Origin: Advenella kashmirensis WT001
GTDB taxonomy: Bacteria > Pseudomonadota > Gammaproteobacteria > Burkholderiales > Burkholderiaceae_B
Direction: 5' to 3'
DNA length: 64,000 nt
Assembly (NCBI RefSeq): GCF_000219915.2
Contig: NC_017964.1
Span: 1,302,001-1,366,000 of the forward strand
The position numbers and the translations under genes are program-made. Positions within the stretch are counted from its first letter, which is position 1. Every line of letters begins with the position of its first letter. The notes below the pieces were generated by a model, which worked only from the letters and a program-made list of their open reading frames with translations, was not told where the DNA came from and ran no database searches. Of this stretch, positions 47,926 through 57,262 are shown one piece after another.

Positions 47926-48827
47926 TTATGGCTTGTCATGTTGCCATACCTGCCTGAGTAGTTGACAGGTTTCCTTACTCAGGACGCGCCGCTTCGGCAC
48001 TATTTTGAGGACGCCCGATAGTGCATCGGCCAGGGCGTGGCGACGTAAACGGCGATCCGGTAGTTGTTGCAGCAAAAAGCGGGTACGCTGCCATGCCAGA
48101 GACCAGGGTAACCTTAACCAGCATGTCCAGATGGCGTTGCGCGCCGTAAGCCGCTGGCGCTGGTGTGTATGGCGCAGACGGGATGGCCAGTGATGCACCA
48201 CCAATGCTGGTGCATAGGCGATATGTCCGCCTGCATCCAGAATATCCATGGCCAGCAGCGTTTCTTCGCCACCAATGAAAAATTCTTCCCAGTAGCCGCC
48301 GGCTTTTCTGAATGCTTCTGTACGCATGACGATGGCGCGGCCATAAAGCCGGCCAACAAGGGGCCGATGTCGTCATGGTACGCCAGCGGACTGCTCGCCA
48401 TGGCTGCACAGGTGGGGTCCGGCATTTGCTGGGGGCCAACGACAATACGGGCATTTAATACCGAGAGCCGGGCATGTCGGTCAAGCAGCTCAACGGCGGT
48501 ATCCAGTGCGCCGGGCGCCCACCAGGTGTCGTCATCGCAAAAGGCGACATAGGGTGTTTGGACAAAATCAACACCCAGGTTGCGGCCAGCCGCGCCAAGA
48601 TTGCGTTCTGTACAGATCAGTTTCACCGTCGGAAATGCCGCCTGAACGCGCTCGGCAGTATTGTCAATACTGCAATTGTCCACAACGATGATTGGCGGCT
48701 TTTCGGGCAGGTCAAGCAGATGCCCGAGCGTGCGACAAAGTTCTCCAACCCGGCTGTGCGTAAGCAACACAATGCTTATTTTGTCGTTTACTGCGTTGTC
48801 GTTTACTGCGCAGGCGAGGGCTGTCAT
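47926..48827 (-). CDS. GT2 family glycosyltransferase (frameshifted)
   Basis: A GT-A enzyme of about 300 residues. It starts at 48827 (MTALACAVNDN), with GGAG seven bases upstream, overlapping the PIG-L stop by four bases. The catalytic domain reads ISIVLLTHSRVGELCRTL, IIVVDNCSIDNT and VAFCDDDTWWAPGAL. After GFMA the frame breaks near 48335 (one base missing) and continues VMRTEAFRKAGGYWEEFFIGGEETLLAMDI. The C-terminal region is basic with WTCWLRLPWSLAWQR. It faces the main glycan operon and probably serves the same product. Confidence 0.86.
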
Positions 48828-49555
48828 GCTAACTCCAGACTGCAATGCAAGCGCCAGAATTTTTCATTCAGATGCATAACGGGTGCAGCGCCCCGATGAC
48901 CCAGGCCGCGAAATTGACTCTGGTAGGCGTGCACCGCACGCGTTTTGTAGTCGCCGGCCAGTTCCGTGCCAAACGGTTCTATCGGAACGCCACGCTCTAT
49001 CAGCTGTGCAAGACGTTCGGCAACCCGTCCTGCCTGGTTGCGATAGGGAATGTCTTCATATACCAACCAATTGATAGCGGGAAAACGACTGCAGATGGTC
49101 ACGAAGGTATCGGATATGTGGATGTGATCTTTGTGAAACAATCCCAGGGGGAAGATAACCGAGGACGGTTTGATTTGTTCAATATTCAAGGCTATCGTGT
49201 CCGCAAGCAGTTCTGAATCCAGGCGACTGTCGTCGATATACTGGCTGTCCAGAAAACCAAGATCGATGCCGCTCGCATCCAGGACTGACAGGGCCGCTTC
49301 GTTTTCAAGGCTTCTTGTCTGCATCGCCTGTCGCGCATTGGAGAACCCGCAGCGGCGGTCCCAGTCTGTGGAGACGGCCCCGTTTTCCGGTACGCCGGTG
49401 CACACGGTCAGGACCGTGCTGGTGGACAACATAGACAGCAATTCGCCACAGCTGAATATGGCATCGTCATAATGTGGGGAGACGACCACGACCGGCGCTT
49501 GCTGTGCCGCCTGAAAAAAATCCTTATCAAAAGTAAATGAACGATACGAAAGCAT
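48824..49555 (-). CDS. PIG-L family deacetylase
   Basis: A 243-residue zinc-dependent deacetylase of the LmbE/PIG-L family, which removes acetyl groups from N-acetylglucosamine-type residues. The zinc/catalytic motif PHYDDAIFSCGE is at about residues 27-38 and the second zinc His occurs in PLGLFHKDHIHI. AAGGAA precedes the ATG. It is translationally coupled with the downstream GT2 gene. In this context it could de-N-acetylate an amino sugar in the glycan. Confidence 0.88.
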   Translation of the reverse strand: MLSYRSFTFDKDFFQAAQQAPVVVVSPHYDDAIFSCGELLSMLSTSTVLTVCTGVPENGAVSTDWDRRCGFSNARQAMQTRSLENEAALSVLDASGIDLGFLDSQYIDDSRLDSELLADTIALNIEQIKPSSVIFPLGLFHKDHIHISDTFVTICSRFPAINWLVYEDIPYRNQAGRVAERLAQLIERGVPIEPFGTELAGDYKTRAVHAYQSQFRGLGHRGAAPVMHLNEKFWRLHCSLELA

Positions 49556-49846
49556 AGCGTTAATTCCTTAGAGTGAAAAGGCAAGTTATGGCCATGTCGA
49601 TTGACTGGCGGCGAAGGCCTGGTTGCATGCTGTGGCCGGCGGTGGATCAATAACAATTGTGACTGCCGATACATGTGTTTGCAAAAAAAATTCTGCAACG
49701 TCCGATTTCGTGAAATCATGGTCCGGACCTGCCGCATGTTTGATGCGTGACAACGCATCCCTGTAAATTTGATCTTCCCGACTGTTGCGACCGATGGCAA
49801 AGGTTTGCAATCGACGCGAGGGCACAGACATGGAGATGTCAAATAT

Positions 49847-50494
49847 ATGAGCCGTCCCTTGAAATTGATCGGATGCGTCCTGGTGCTGCTTTTGATCCTG
49901 TCTTTCTTTGTGTTCACAGACATAGATTTATCCAGTAAGACCAGTCTGCTTATTGCGGTCGGAACCTTTACCGCTGCCATCGTTTCCCTGTATATCGCCA
50001 ACAGTAACTGGAAGCGGGAAAGCAACCGGGAAAAGCAGACTGAAGAAAAAAAACGAATACTGTTTCTGAGCTTATGTGAAGTCACCATGGACCACTATAC
50101 AGAGGCGGTGTGCAGCTTCAATAACGTAAAAAAATACAATGCAAGGCTTCAGTCTTCTTTTGACGATCCCGACAAAGGCGACGCCGACGATCAGGCGCGA
50201 CTTTGCAAGTTAATTTGCCGCGAAATTGAGTTCAATAAAATCAAATTCGATTACGTCAACTTTGACTTGATCATCAAGAATCTTGATTCCCTGCTTTACC
50301 TGCGCAAAGAGGCGACGCCCATCCTGGTCAATCTGATTACCTTTGTCGAGATTATCTATCAGCAGATAGATCTGATCCTGAACTCGTCCAAAAATAGCGA
50401 AACGCAAGAACTGTGCAAACAGTGCAACTATCTCATGCAGGTGCTGTCAGAAGTCGAGCGTGAAATCAAAAAATTCCAGACGCTGAACAAGTAA
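49847..50494 (+). CDS. hypothetical membrane-anchored protein
   Basis: A 215-residue protein with two N-terminal membrane segments (LKLIGCVLVLLLILSFFVF and SLLIAVGTFTAAIVSLYIA) and a cytoplasmic, mostly helical, charged domain. The N-terminal arrangement (two hydrophobic segments then NSNWKRESNREKQTEEKKR) resembles uncharacterised phage-defence-like and envelope proteins, but I cannot name the family. It has lower GC and more Lys/Asn/Ile than its neighbours, a sign of possible recent acquisition. I choose the ATG at 49847, with GGAGA upstream, rather than 49769. Confidence 0.6.
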   Translation: MSRPLKLIGCVLVLLLILSFFVFTDIDLSSKTSLLIAVGTFTAAIVSLYIANSNWKRESNREKQTEEKKRILFLSLCEVTMDHYTEAVCSFNNVKKYNARLQSSFDDPDKGDADDQARLCKLICREIEFNKIKFDYVNFDLIIKNLDSLLYLRKEATPILVNLITFVEIIYQQIDLILNSSKNSETQELCKQCNYLMQVLSEVEREIKKFQTLNK

Positions 50495-50595
50495 CCGGCA
50501 ACTGAAGCGTCAGGACCAATTCGCATGGGCGTGCTGTTCTTTCGGGAACGCGTCCATCGCGCAAAATACGAAGGTATCCGGGTCGGATCGCGCCG

Positions 50596-51176
50596 TCAGG
50601 GTTGCAGCCTGGCTTTGCTGGCGGTCGGATTGAGCGCTTGGCTCGACGTCTTCAGATGCGCCTGCAGCGAAGGCAATGTTCTTTCGGCAAATGCTTGATG
50701 TCCTTGTCTTGACTCATGACGGCGGTATCCTGGAATAGCGCAATGGTGCTTTCATGTGCCGCAACGCCCAGCCGGTCTACATAGTTCTCATCAAATTTGT
50801 CCTCCAGTAAACTGAGCGCCTTGAGTTCGCCTTTTTGCAGCAAGGAAGGCTCAGTGGGTAACTCCACGTCTTTGGTTACCGCCAGCGCTTTGAGCTCATC
50901 ATTAACCTTGGTATGTTCAGTGATCATCTGGGCGGCAAAATGCTTGACTTCGCTGGTTGCCGCTTTGTGCTGGGCAAGCATGGCGCCTTCGATTTCGGCC
51001 ATGCCGGCTTGGGCTGCGTCGTTAAGAAACGACTTATCGCTTGCCGCTAGCGCAGTTGTCGCCGGCGGATTGTTTGTCGGCGGGTTCGTATTGGCAGCAG
51101 GCTGCGCGCTAGCTGCATTGGGAACGGTTAATAACGCTGATAACAATATGATTGTTTTGCAGGATAAATGAAACAT
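50596..51176 (-). CDS. DUF4142 family periplasmic protein, second copy (frameshifted near the 3' end)
   Basis: A paralogue of the protein at 32947. A signal peptide (TIILLSALLTVPNAASAQP) and an Asn/Pro/Thr-rich linker precede SDKSFLNDAAQAGMAEIEGAMLA, HTKVNDELKALAV and FDENYVDRLGVAAHESTIALF. The open frame ends at 50652, but FAERTLPSLQAHLK, which matches the paralogue's SFAKAKLPSLESHLQ, continues in another frame after one missing base near 50697, to a stop at 50596-50598. GGAGG precedes the ATG. Confidence 0.85.
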
Positions 51177-51890
51177 ATAGCCTCCAGCATCGGGTCAGCG
51201 CCCGGACGATTCCGAGCGCCATCTGTTGTTCGTTCATGAGCGTTTGCATTCATGCATTTGAACGCCTGGCTCATAGATCTACCTGCGTTGCACGCTGCTG
51301 CCTTCGTGTTTTGACTGTCGTCCGGCAGTGCAGGCGTGTATGCCGATTACTTCGGATACTCGCAGCCGGTGATCAGGATCATGGCCGATATGGGTCGGCT
51401 TCGCAGCGACCTTATCACCGGTCGCGTTGACTCTGCATCCGCAGGCAGCCTAGCAGACATGACAGGATTCATACTAGCAACCAAATAAAGGGAAAAACAC
51501 TGGATGTTACATATGCTTAACAAGACTATGCGCCTGAAATAAAACAAGGCCCGTCACGTTAGCTCCGAATTTGCAGCGACTAAAGACCAGTACCACGCAA
51601 TTAGGGGGGCATTTGACGAGCTTGGTAAGCGTGTTGTATTGCGCCCTTACGTGTCTTTACAAACTAGGACGCGGGATGTTTGCGTCAGGCTGATGGCAGG
51701 GCAGATAATGAAAATGTCTTTTGGCGCGAAGCACAAAAGATCAGGCTCGTATCAATCGGTCTGATACGCAGGCGAGCGTTAAAAATTATGGACTGATGCT
51801 GCGTGTATACGGTACATCTTCATGCGTATGCAGGTGCGAAAGAAGCCTGAATGTATTTTGATATAGGACTCTCAACCTCAAGGAAGAAAT
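51177..51890. other. 714-base intergenic region
   Basis: Divergent promoter region between the DUF4142 and SDR genes. I found no frame with a ribosome binding site and convincing composition, no tRNA and no clear hairpin with a T tract. The length is much more than two promoters need. Confidence 0.4.
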
Positions 51891-52742
51891 ATGACACAGA
51901 CCATGCCAGCACAGGAACAGCACGTGCAGCCCGGCCGCGAATCAAAAATGCATCCGGCCCCCGTTTATGACGATCCGCATTACAAGTCAGCCGGTAAGCT
52001 GCAGGATAAAGTCGCGCTTATTACCGGAGGCGATAGCGGAATAGGGCGTGCGACAACGATCGCCTTTGCCAAGGAAGGTGCCCGGATCGCTATCGTTTAT
52101 CTTGAAGAAGATCATGACGCCAGGGAAACGCAGCAGTGCGCGCAAGCGTATGGCTCGGAAGTGCTGTTGATCAAGGGTGATATCGGTGACGTGGCATTTG
52201 CAAAAAAATGCGTTAACGACACATTTGAACATTTTGGGAAATTGGATATTCTGGTCAATAATGCGGGTGAGCAGCATACAGCCGCCGAACCGGAAGACAT
52301 CAGTCATGAGCAGCTGCTGCGTACCTTTCAGACCAATTTTTTCAGTATTGTGACTATCACGCTGGAGGCGCTCAAGGTCATGCGCGAAGGCGCATCCATT
52401 ATCAACACGTCTTCCATTACCGCCTTCAAGGGCAATCCGGATCTGATTGACTATTCGGCAACCAAAGGCGCGATTACGTCTTTTACACGCTCACTTTCGA
52501 CAAAAATCGTTGACCGGCAGATCCGTGTGAATTCTGTCGCGCCCGGGCCCATCTGGACGCCGCTCATTCCGGCTTCATTCTCGGCCGACAAGGTAGCCAA
52601 GTTTGGCAAGGACACCCCTATGGGTCGCCCGGGGCAGCCGTTTGAGCTGGCGCCGGCCTACGTCTATTTGGCCAGCCCGGACTCTTCTTATGTGACGGGT
52701 CAGACGATTCATGTCAATGGCGGTACGGTGCTGAATGGATAA
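51891..52742 (+). CDS. general-stress-type short-chain dehydrogenase (YhdF/YghA-like)
   Basis: A 283-residue SDR with the long N-terminal extension typical for this group (MHPAPVYDDPHYKSAGKLQDKVALITGGDSGIGRA; the cofactor motif is at about residues 46-53). NNAGEQH, the catalytic INTSSITAF and YSATKGA follow, with NSVAPGPIWTPLIP and GQTIHVNGG at the end. Bacillus relatives are in the general stress regulon; Gram-negative ones are often listed as glucose or aldehyde oxidoreductases. AAGGAAG precedes the ATG. It closes the stress-type neighbourhood. Confidence 0.88.
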   Translation: MTQTMPAQEQHVQPGRESKMHPAPVYDDPHYKSAGKLQDKVALITGGDSGIGRATTIAFAKEGARIAIVYLEEDHDARETQQCAQAYGSEVLLIKGDIGDVAFAKKCVNDTFEHFGKLDILVNNAGEQHTAAEPEDISHEQLLRTFQTNFFSIVTITLEALKVMREGASIINTSSITAFKGNPDLIDYSATKGAITSFTRSLSTKIVDRQIRVNSVAPGPIWTPLIPASFSADKVAKFGKDTPMGRPGQPFELAPAYVYLASPDSSYVTGQTIHVNGGTVLNG

Positions 52743-52901
52743 ATGGAATCGCAGATGACTTTTGCAGTGGCCTTGAGCCGGTGCGAGCGTGTTATTACAT
52801 CTGTCATGGGGACAAGGGCCGCCCCACGCACGAGCATGCTAGCCAGGCAGGAAAACGTGGCGGGCAGACGCGCGTAGCAAGGCGCCGAAAGCCTGCGCGC
52901 A

Positions 52902-53702
52902 TTACAATAGTTTGCGCACAAAGGCGACAATGGCATCGGTGGTTTCCTGCGGCTTGTCGCGATGCGGGGAGTGGCGGCAATCGTCGATCACATACAGCTT
53001 AACGTCGGCGGCCAGCTCGGCAATATGCTCGATCTGGGCCAGTGATCCATATTCATCTTCTCGTCCCTGGATCGCCAGAATGGGGCACCGGATGAGTGCG
53101 ACCTCGTCTTCAATATTCCATTCCCGGAATTCCGGTAAGAGCCAGACATTGTTCCATCCCCAGAAGGCTGAATCCACATCGTCATGATAGCGTTGCAGTT
53201 TTTCGGGAAGATCGCTGTTCAGATAGGTTTGGCGGGCCAGTTCGATATTTCTTATGGTGGCCTCTTCGACAAACAGATGCGGGGCCAGCACCGCAGTAGC
53301 ACGAATGCGGTCGGGAAAAGCGGCCGCGTACAGCAAAGCGATCGAAGCGCCGTCGCTATGGCCGATCAGAACAGGCGGGTCTGCGCGCGTATCTATCCCC
53401 AGTGCGCTGAAAAATGCGGGTAGAAACTGCTGTGCCTGGATGTGCATGAAGTCTGCTGACCATTGCTCCTGGGCCGGACGCGGCGTAGATTTGCCGTAGC
53501 CATGGCGCGAAAAGACCAGGCCGCGGCAATCGAGCAGCCGGCACAGGTTTGCGGGCCAGTCTTTCCACATGGCAACTGAACCCAGGCCCTCATGCAAGAA
53601 GACCAGCAGCGGCCGCTCAAGCCTGTCAGGCTGAATCAACTGATATTCAATGGATATGGTTTTTTCGTCATATGAAACGTTCGTCAGTTGTGTGTCAGCC
53701 AT
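52902..53702 (-). CDS. alpha/beta hydrolase
   Basis: A 266-residue alpha/beta-hydrolase-fold protein. The oxyanion strand is LVFLHEGLGSVAMW, the nucleophile elbow GHSDGAS (Ser-Asp context typical for ester or C-C hydrolases), the acid lies in ILAIQGREDEYG and the histidine in DDCRHSPHRDKP. I start at 53702 (MADTQLTNV); the frame from 53801 adds a Cys/Arg-rich stretch with no family match. Related to proteins near aromatic-acid and CoA-ester genes; substrate unknown. It is divergent from the MaoC-like gene. Confidence 0.82.
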   Translation of the reverse strand: MADTQLTNVSYDEKTISIEYQLIQPDRLERPLLVFLHEGLGSVAMWKDWPANLCRLLDCRGLVFSRHGYGKSTPRPAQEQWSADFMHIQAQQFLPAFFSALGIDTRADPPVLIGHSDGASIALLYAAAFPDRIRATAVLAPHLFVEEATIRNIELARQTYLNSDLPEKLQRYHDDVDSAFWGWNNVWLLPEFREWNIEDEVALIRCPILAIQGREDEYGSLAQIEHIAELAADVKLYVIDDCRHSPHRDKPQETTDAIVAFVRKLL

Positions 53703-53887
53703 TTTCAGAATAAGTGTGAGTTTACGGTTGCAGGTACGAAGTTTAAGTAAAATAGCCGGTTGCGGGCAGTGGTCTGGTCGTGCACCAGTTAGTCGCACCA
53801 ACGTCAGTTTATCAAGTCAGACGCTGCATTTATAGAGGGGCATACAGCTTTCGCTGCTTTTGTGCCGTTCACAATAAGGTTAGTTAA

Positions 53888-54346
53888 ATGAAATTCGCGG
53901 AATTCCAGCCGGGTATGGTCTTTGAACAGGGGCCCCGGCATTTGACCGAAGAAGAAATCATTCGCTTCGCCGAAGCCTATGACCCACAGTGGTTTCACGT
54001 TAATCCGGAGCGGGCCAAGGCCGGTCCCTGGAAAGGCCTGATCGCTAGCGGCTGGCACACCTGTGGGATCGCCATGAAAATGGCCGTAGAGGCTGCGCTG
54101 GAAGGCTCCGAGTCGTTTGCCTCGCCTGGCCTGGACAGCGTAAAGTGGCTCAAGCCTGTGCGACCCGGCGATGATCTGTTCTGGAAAGGCGTGGTCAAGG
54201 CAAAAAGGGTATCCAATACCCGCGAAGGGCTTGGTATTCTGCTCTGGAGCTGGGAAGTGACCAATCAGAAAAATGAAACCGTGCTGGAACTGGATGCCAC
54301 CAGTCTTTTTGATATTTCCGAGAGTATGGAAAAAGACCAAGAATAA
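53888..54346 (+). CDS. MaoC-like hotdog dehydratase
   Basis: A 152-residue single-domain hotdog protein. The hydratase-type motif AYDPQWFHVNPERAKAGPWKGLIASGWHT shows the Asp/His dyad region of R-specific enoyl-CoA hydratases, although it is a short version. GLDSVKWLKPVRPGDDL is the second family motif. It probably hydrates an enoyl-CoA or acts as a thioesterase-like protein; the substrate is unknown. A strong terminator follows at 54417. Confidence 0.85.
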   Translation: MKFAEFQPGMVFEQGPRHLTEEEIIRFAEAYDPQWFHVNPERAKAGPWKGLIASGWHTCGIAMKMAVEAALEGSESFASPGLDSVKWLKPVRPGDDLFWKGVVKAKRVSNTREGLGILLWSWEVTNQKNETVLELDATSLFDISESMEKDQE

Positions 54347-54416
54347 GCTTTCAACAAATCAATGGCAGACACAAATAGGTTTGCCGTTACACATTCCGTT
54401 TTTTTAGCTATTTACC

Positions 54417-54448
54417 GGAAAAGCGCCTCTGTTCGGAGGCGCTTTTCC
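54417..54448. terminator. strong hairpin terminator between the MaoC and urease genes
   Basis: Perfect 13-base arms (54417-54429 and 54436-54448) with a six-base loop, GC-rich core and A/T-rich flanks including CTTTT. It lies in a 358-base gene-free stretch (54347-54704). That stretch also holds the short inverted repeat TTTCA-TG-TGAAA (54668-54679) and TATAAAG just upstream of ureA, likely parts of the urease promoter. Confidence 0.75.
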
Positions 54449-54704
54449 AGTTTGAATTGAACCTTGCCGGGTTTGCACTTTTGCCGGATTGTCGTTGCCT
54501 GGAACAAGAGCGTATTGGCCAGATCTACAGGGCTTGTTTATGTTCCTGTCGGAAAGCCCATCAACGTTGACTGGTGGGGGGACCCATGCTAGAGTATTTT
54601 GCAGGTAATCGGGCACTACGCAAGTAATATCCGGTGCATATCAAACGGCTTTGGTTTTGATTTTTTATTTCATGTGAAATGCATATAAAGAAGGGCTATC
54701 TATC

Positions 54705-55007
54705 ATGTTTTTAAGTATGTATGAACAGGAACGGTTGATGGTATACACCGCCGGCAAGCTGGCGCTTGAGCGCAAGCAGCGCGGCCTGAAGCTGAATTTA
54801 CCCGAGGCTACAGCCTATATCACGGCCTTTTTGCTTGAAGGCGCCCGTGACGGGGAAACGGTTGCAGATCTGATGGAAGCCGGACGCCATGTGCTCACGC
54901 GTGACGATGTTATGGAAGGCGTTCCCGAAATGCTGGGCCAGGTTCAGGTGGAAGCGACATTTCCAGATGGAACGAAGCTGGTGACCGTTACAGGGCCGAT
55001 CTCATGA
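54705..55007 (+). CDS. ureA: urease gamma subunit
   Basis: The 100-residue small structural subunit of urease. Family motifs are [27 protein letters not shown], with [21 protein letters not shown] and [23 protein letters not shown]. Length and sequence match free-standing UreA. GAAGGG stands about ten bases upstream of the ATG. It overlaps ureB by four bases (ATGA), so the subunits are translationally coupled. Confidence 0.95.
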   Translation: MFLSMYEQERLMVYTAGKLALERKQRGLKLNLPEATAYITAFLLEGARDGETVADLMEAGRHVLTRDDVMEGVPEMLGQVQVEATFPDGTKLVTVTGPIS

Positions 55008-55562
55008 AAGACAAACCCAATCCCTTTGAAAACCCGGATCCCGTTCCAGCGGATGCGGGGGAACCGGTGCATGCCTCAGATGACCCTGGGCGCGAGTATC
55101 CCGACGCTGAACCGGCGGGCGAGGGGCTACCCATTCTTCGGGTGTCAGCAGTCCCAGTTCGCCCCGTCGGGCGGGTACCGGAGAGCGACAGCGCCCCGAC
55201 GGGAATCTGAAGATGAATTTGATGAATCTGTCCCGCTGGTGCCCGGAGAAATCCTGTATTGCACGCAGGACGTGGAAATTAATGTAGGGATGCCGGTCAT
55301 AACGCTCAAGGTAGTCAATGGTGCCGATCGTCCAATTCAGGTTGGTTCGCATTTTCATTTCGCTGAAGTTAACGCGGCCCTGGAGTTTGACCGCGCCAGT
55401 GCCTGGGGCAAACGGCTGAACGTACTTTCAGGTGGTTCGGTGCGTTTTGAACCTGGTGCCGTGGTTGAGGTGGAATTGATAGATATACAAGGTAGGCGCG
55501 TTGTGCGTGGTTTACGAGGTTTGTGCGGAGGCAGTCTGGATGGCAAAGATTTCTCGATCTGA
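55004..55562 (+). CDS. ureB: urease beta subunit with N-terminal extension (frameshifted)
   Basis: Structural subunit of urease. The conserved domain reads [72 protein letters not shown]. In front of it lies an extension of about 65 residues, rich in Pro, Asp and Glu ([19 protein letters not shown]), encoded from the coupled ATG at 55004; it shifts frame near 55200 before [11 protein letters not shown]. Standard UreB is about 105 residues, so this version is unusually long. If the extension is not real, translation may start further in, but no good start is seen. Confidence 0.85.
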
Positions 55563-57249
55563 ATATGTGGCTTCATATGGTCCGACCACGGGTGATCGCA
55601 TCCGGCTGGCCGATACCAATCTGTTGATCGAAGTCGAAAAAGACCTGTGTGCAGGCGGTAACGAAGCGGTTTTCGGCGGCGGCAAATCGGTGCGCGAGTC
55701 GATGGGGCAATCGTGTGCCACACGGGCCGAAGGTACCCCCGATCTGGTGATTACCGGTGCGATTATTCTCGATCACTGGGGCATCATCAAAGCTGATGTG
55801 GGGGTGCGAGACGGCCGTATCGTGGCCTTGGGCAAAGCCGGCAACCCTGACACAATGGACGGTGTACATCCTGATCTGGTGATCGGACCGTCTACCGAAA
55901 TCATGTCGGGCAATGGGCTCATTATGACGGCGGGTGCAGTTGACACCCACGTTCACTTTGTTGGCCCGCAGATGCTGCAAATCGCATTGGCCTCTGGCAC
56001 TACGACAGTGACAGGGGGCGGTTCGGGGCCGACAGAAGGTTCCAAGGCAACCCTGGCTACGCCAGGGGCGTGGTGGATGGAGCGCATGCTCGAAGGGTTT
56101 GAGCCTTGGCCCGTGAATGTACTCTTTCTGGGGCGCGGTAATACGGTATCTCACGAATCCTTGTGGGAGCAATTGCGTGCGGGTGTGGGCGGCTTCAAAG
56201 TCCATGAAGACTGGGGCGCCACGCCGGCGGTAATCGATGCAGCGCTTCAGGTCGCAGATGCCTCCGGTGTACAGGTTGCGATTCACTCCGATACCCTTAA
56301 CGAGGCCGGCTTTGTCGAAGATATGCTCAAAGCCGTTGCCGGCCGCTCGTTCCATTCGTTCCACACCGAAGGTGCCGGCGGCGGGCATGCGCCCGATATT
56401 ATCCGCATTGCCGGGGAACCCAATGTGTTGCCTGCCTCGACCAACCCGACCCGTCCTTTTACCCGCAATACGGTGGACGAGCATCTGGATATGGTCATGG
56501 TGGCGCACCATTTGAATCCGCGGGTCCCTAACGATCTTGCCTTTGCGGAAAGCCGTGTACGGGCGGGCACCATTGCCGCCGAAGATGTGCTGCACGATAT
56601 TGGCGCGCTTTCGATCATGTCTTCTGATGCGCAGGCCATGGGCCGTATCGGTGAGGTCGTCATCCGTACCTGGCAGACGGCACACCGAATGAAGCAGCTT
56701 CGGGGCTCGTTGCCAGGCGATACGCTGGCAGACAATCACCGGGCGCGCCGGTATGTGGCCAAATATACCATTTGCCCTGCCATCGCCCACGGACTGGAAA
56801 AGCACGTCGGATCTATCGAAGTCGGAAAAATGGCCGATCTGGTGCTTTGGCAGCCTGCGCTTTTCGGTATACGTCCTACGATTGTATTCAAGGGCGGCAT
56901 GGCCGCGACCGCAGCGCTTGGCGATCCCAATGCATCCATTCCCACGCCGCAACCGGTGCTTGAGCGCATCGGCTTTAATGTGTATTCGCCGGCAGCCGCC
57001 GCTACCAGCGTGGCCTTTGTGTCGCAGGTGGCGATTGATGACGGGCTTGCTGGCCGCTTAAATATCAAGCGCCCTCTGGTCGCTATCGAAAACTGCCGGG
57101 CTCGCACGAAGGCCGATCTGCCTGAAAACTCGGCATTGCCGCATATAGAGGTGGATCCCGATAGCTACGCCGTCAAGGTCGACGGTGAACTGATCGATCA
57201 CGAGCCCGCAGATGAGGTTCCCATGGCTCAACGATATTTTCTATTCTGA
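55540..57249 (+). CDS. ureC: urease alpha (catalytic) subunit, flap cysteine replaced by alanine
   Basis: Catalytic subunit that hydrolyses urea to ammonia and carbamate at a bis-nickel site. The 569-residue chain starts [20 protein letters not shown] at 55540, with GGAGG upstream. Nickel ligands: H137 and H139 (DTHVHF), carbamylated K220 (GGFKVHEDW), H249, H275 ([11 protein letters not shown]) and D363 (SSDAQAMGR). The catalytic flap histidine H323 is present (AHHLNP), but the preceding conserved Cys of the MVCHHL motif is Ala322. The ending [12 protein letters not shown] resembles actinobacterial-type ureases. It overlaps the end of ureB. Intact. Confidence 0.95.
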   Translation: MAKISRSEYVASYGPTTGDRIRLADTNLLIEVEKDLCAGGNEAVFGGGKSVRESMGQSCATRAEGTPDLVITGAIILDHWGIIKADVGVRDGRIVALGKAGNPDTMDGVHPDLVIGPSTEIMSGNGLIMTAGAVDTHVHFVGPQMLQIALASGTTTVTGGGSGPTEGSKATLATPGAWWMERMLEGFEPWPVNVLFLGRGNTVSHESLWEQLRAGVGGFKVHEDWGATPAVIDAALQVADASGVQVAIHSDTLNEAGFVEDMLKAVAGRSFHSFHTEGAGGGHAPDIIRIAGEPNVLPASTNPTRPFTRNTVDEHLDMVMVAHHLNPRVPNDLAFAESRVRAGTIAAEDVLHDIGALSIMSSDAQAMGRIGEVVIRTWQTAHRMKQLRGSLPGDTLADNHRARRYVAKYTICPAIAHGLEKHVGSIEVGKMADLVLWQPALFGIRPTIVFKGGMAATAALGDPNASIPTPQPVLERIGFNVYSPAAAATSVAFVSQVAIDDGLAGRLNIKRPLVAIENCRARTKADLPENSALPHIEVDPDSYAVKVDGELIDHEPADEVPMAQRYFLF

Positions 57250-57262
57250 AGCGAGGTACGGA

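Noticed and set aside
49586-49831. Minus-strand frame of 81 codons between the PIG-L gene and the membrane-anchored protein
   Set aside because: The composition is not absurd, but there is no ribosome binding site and no recognisable family; kept out for lack of support.
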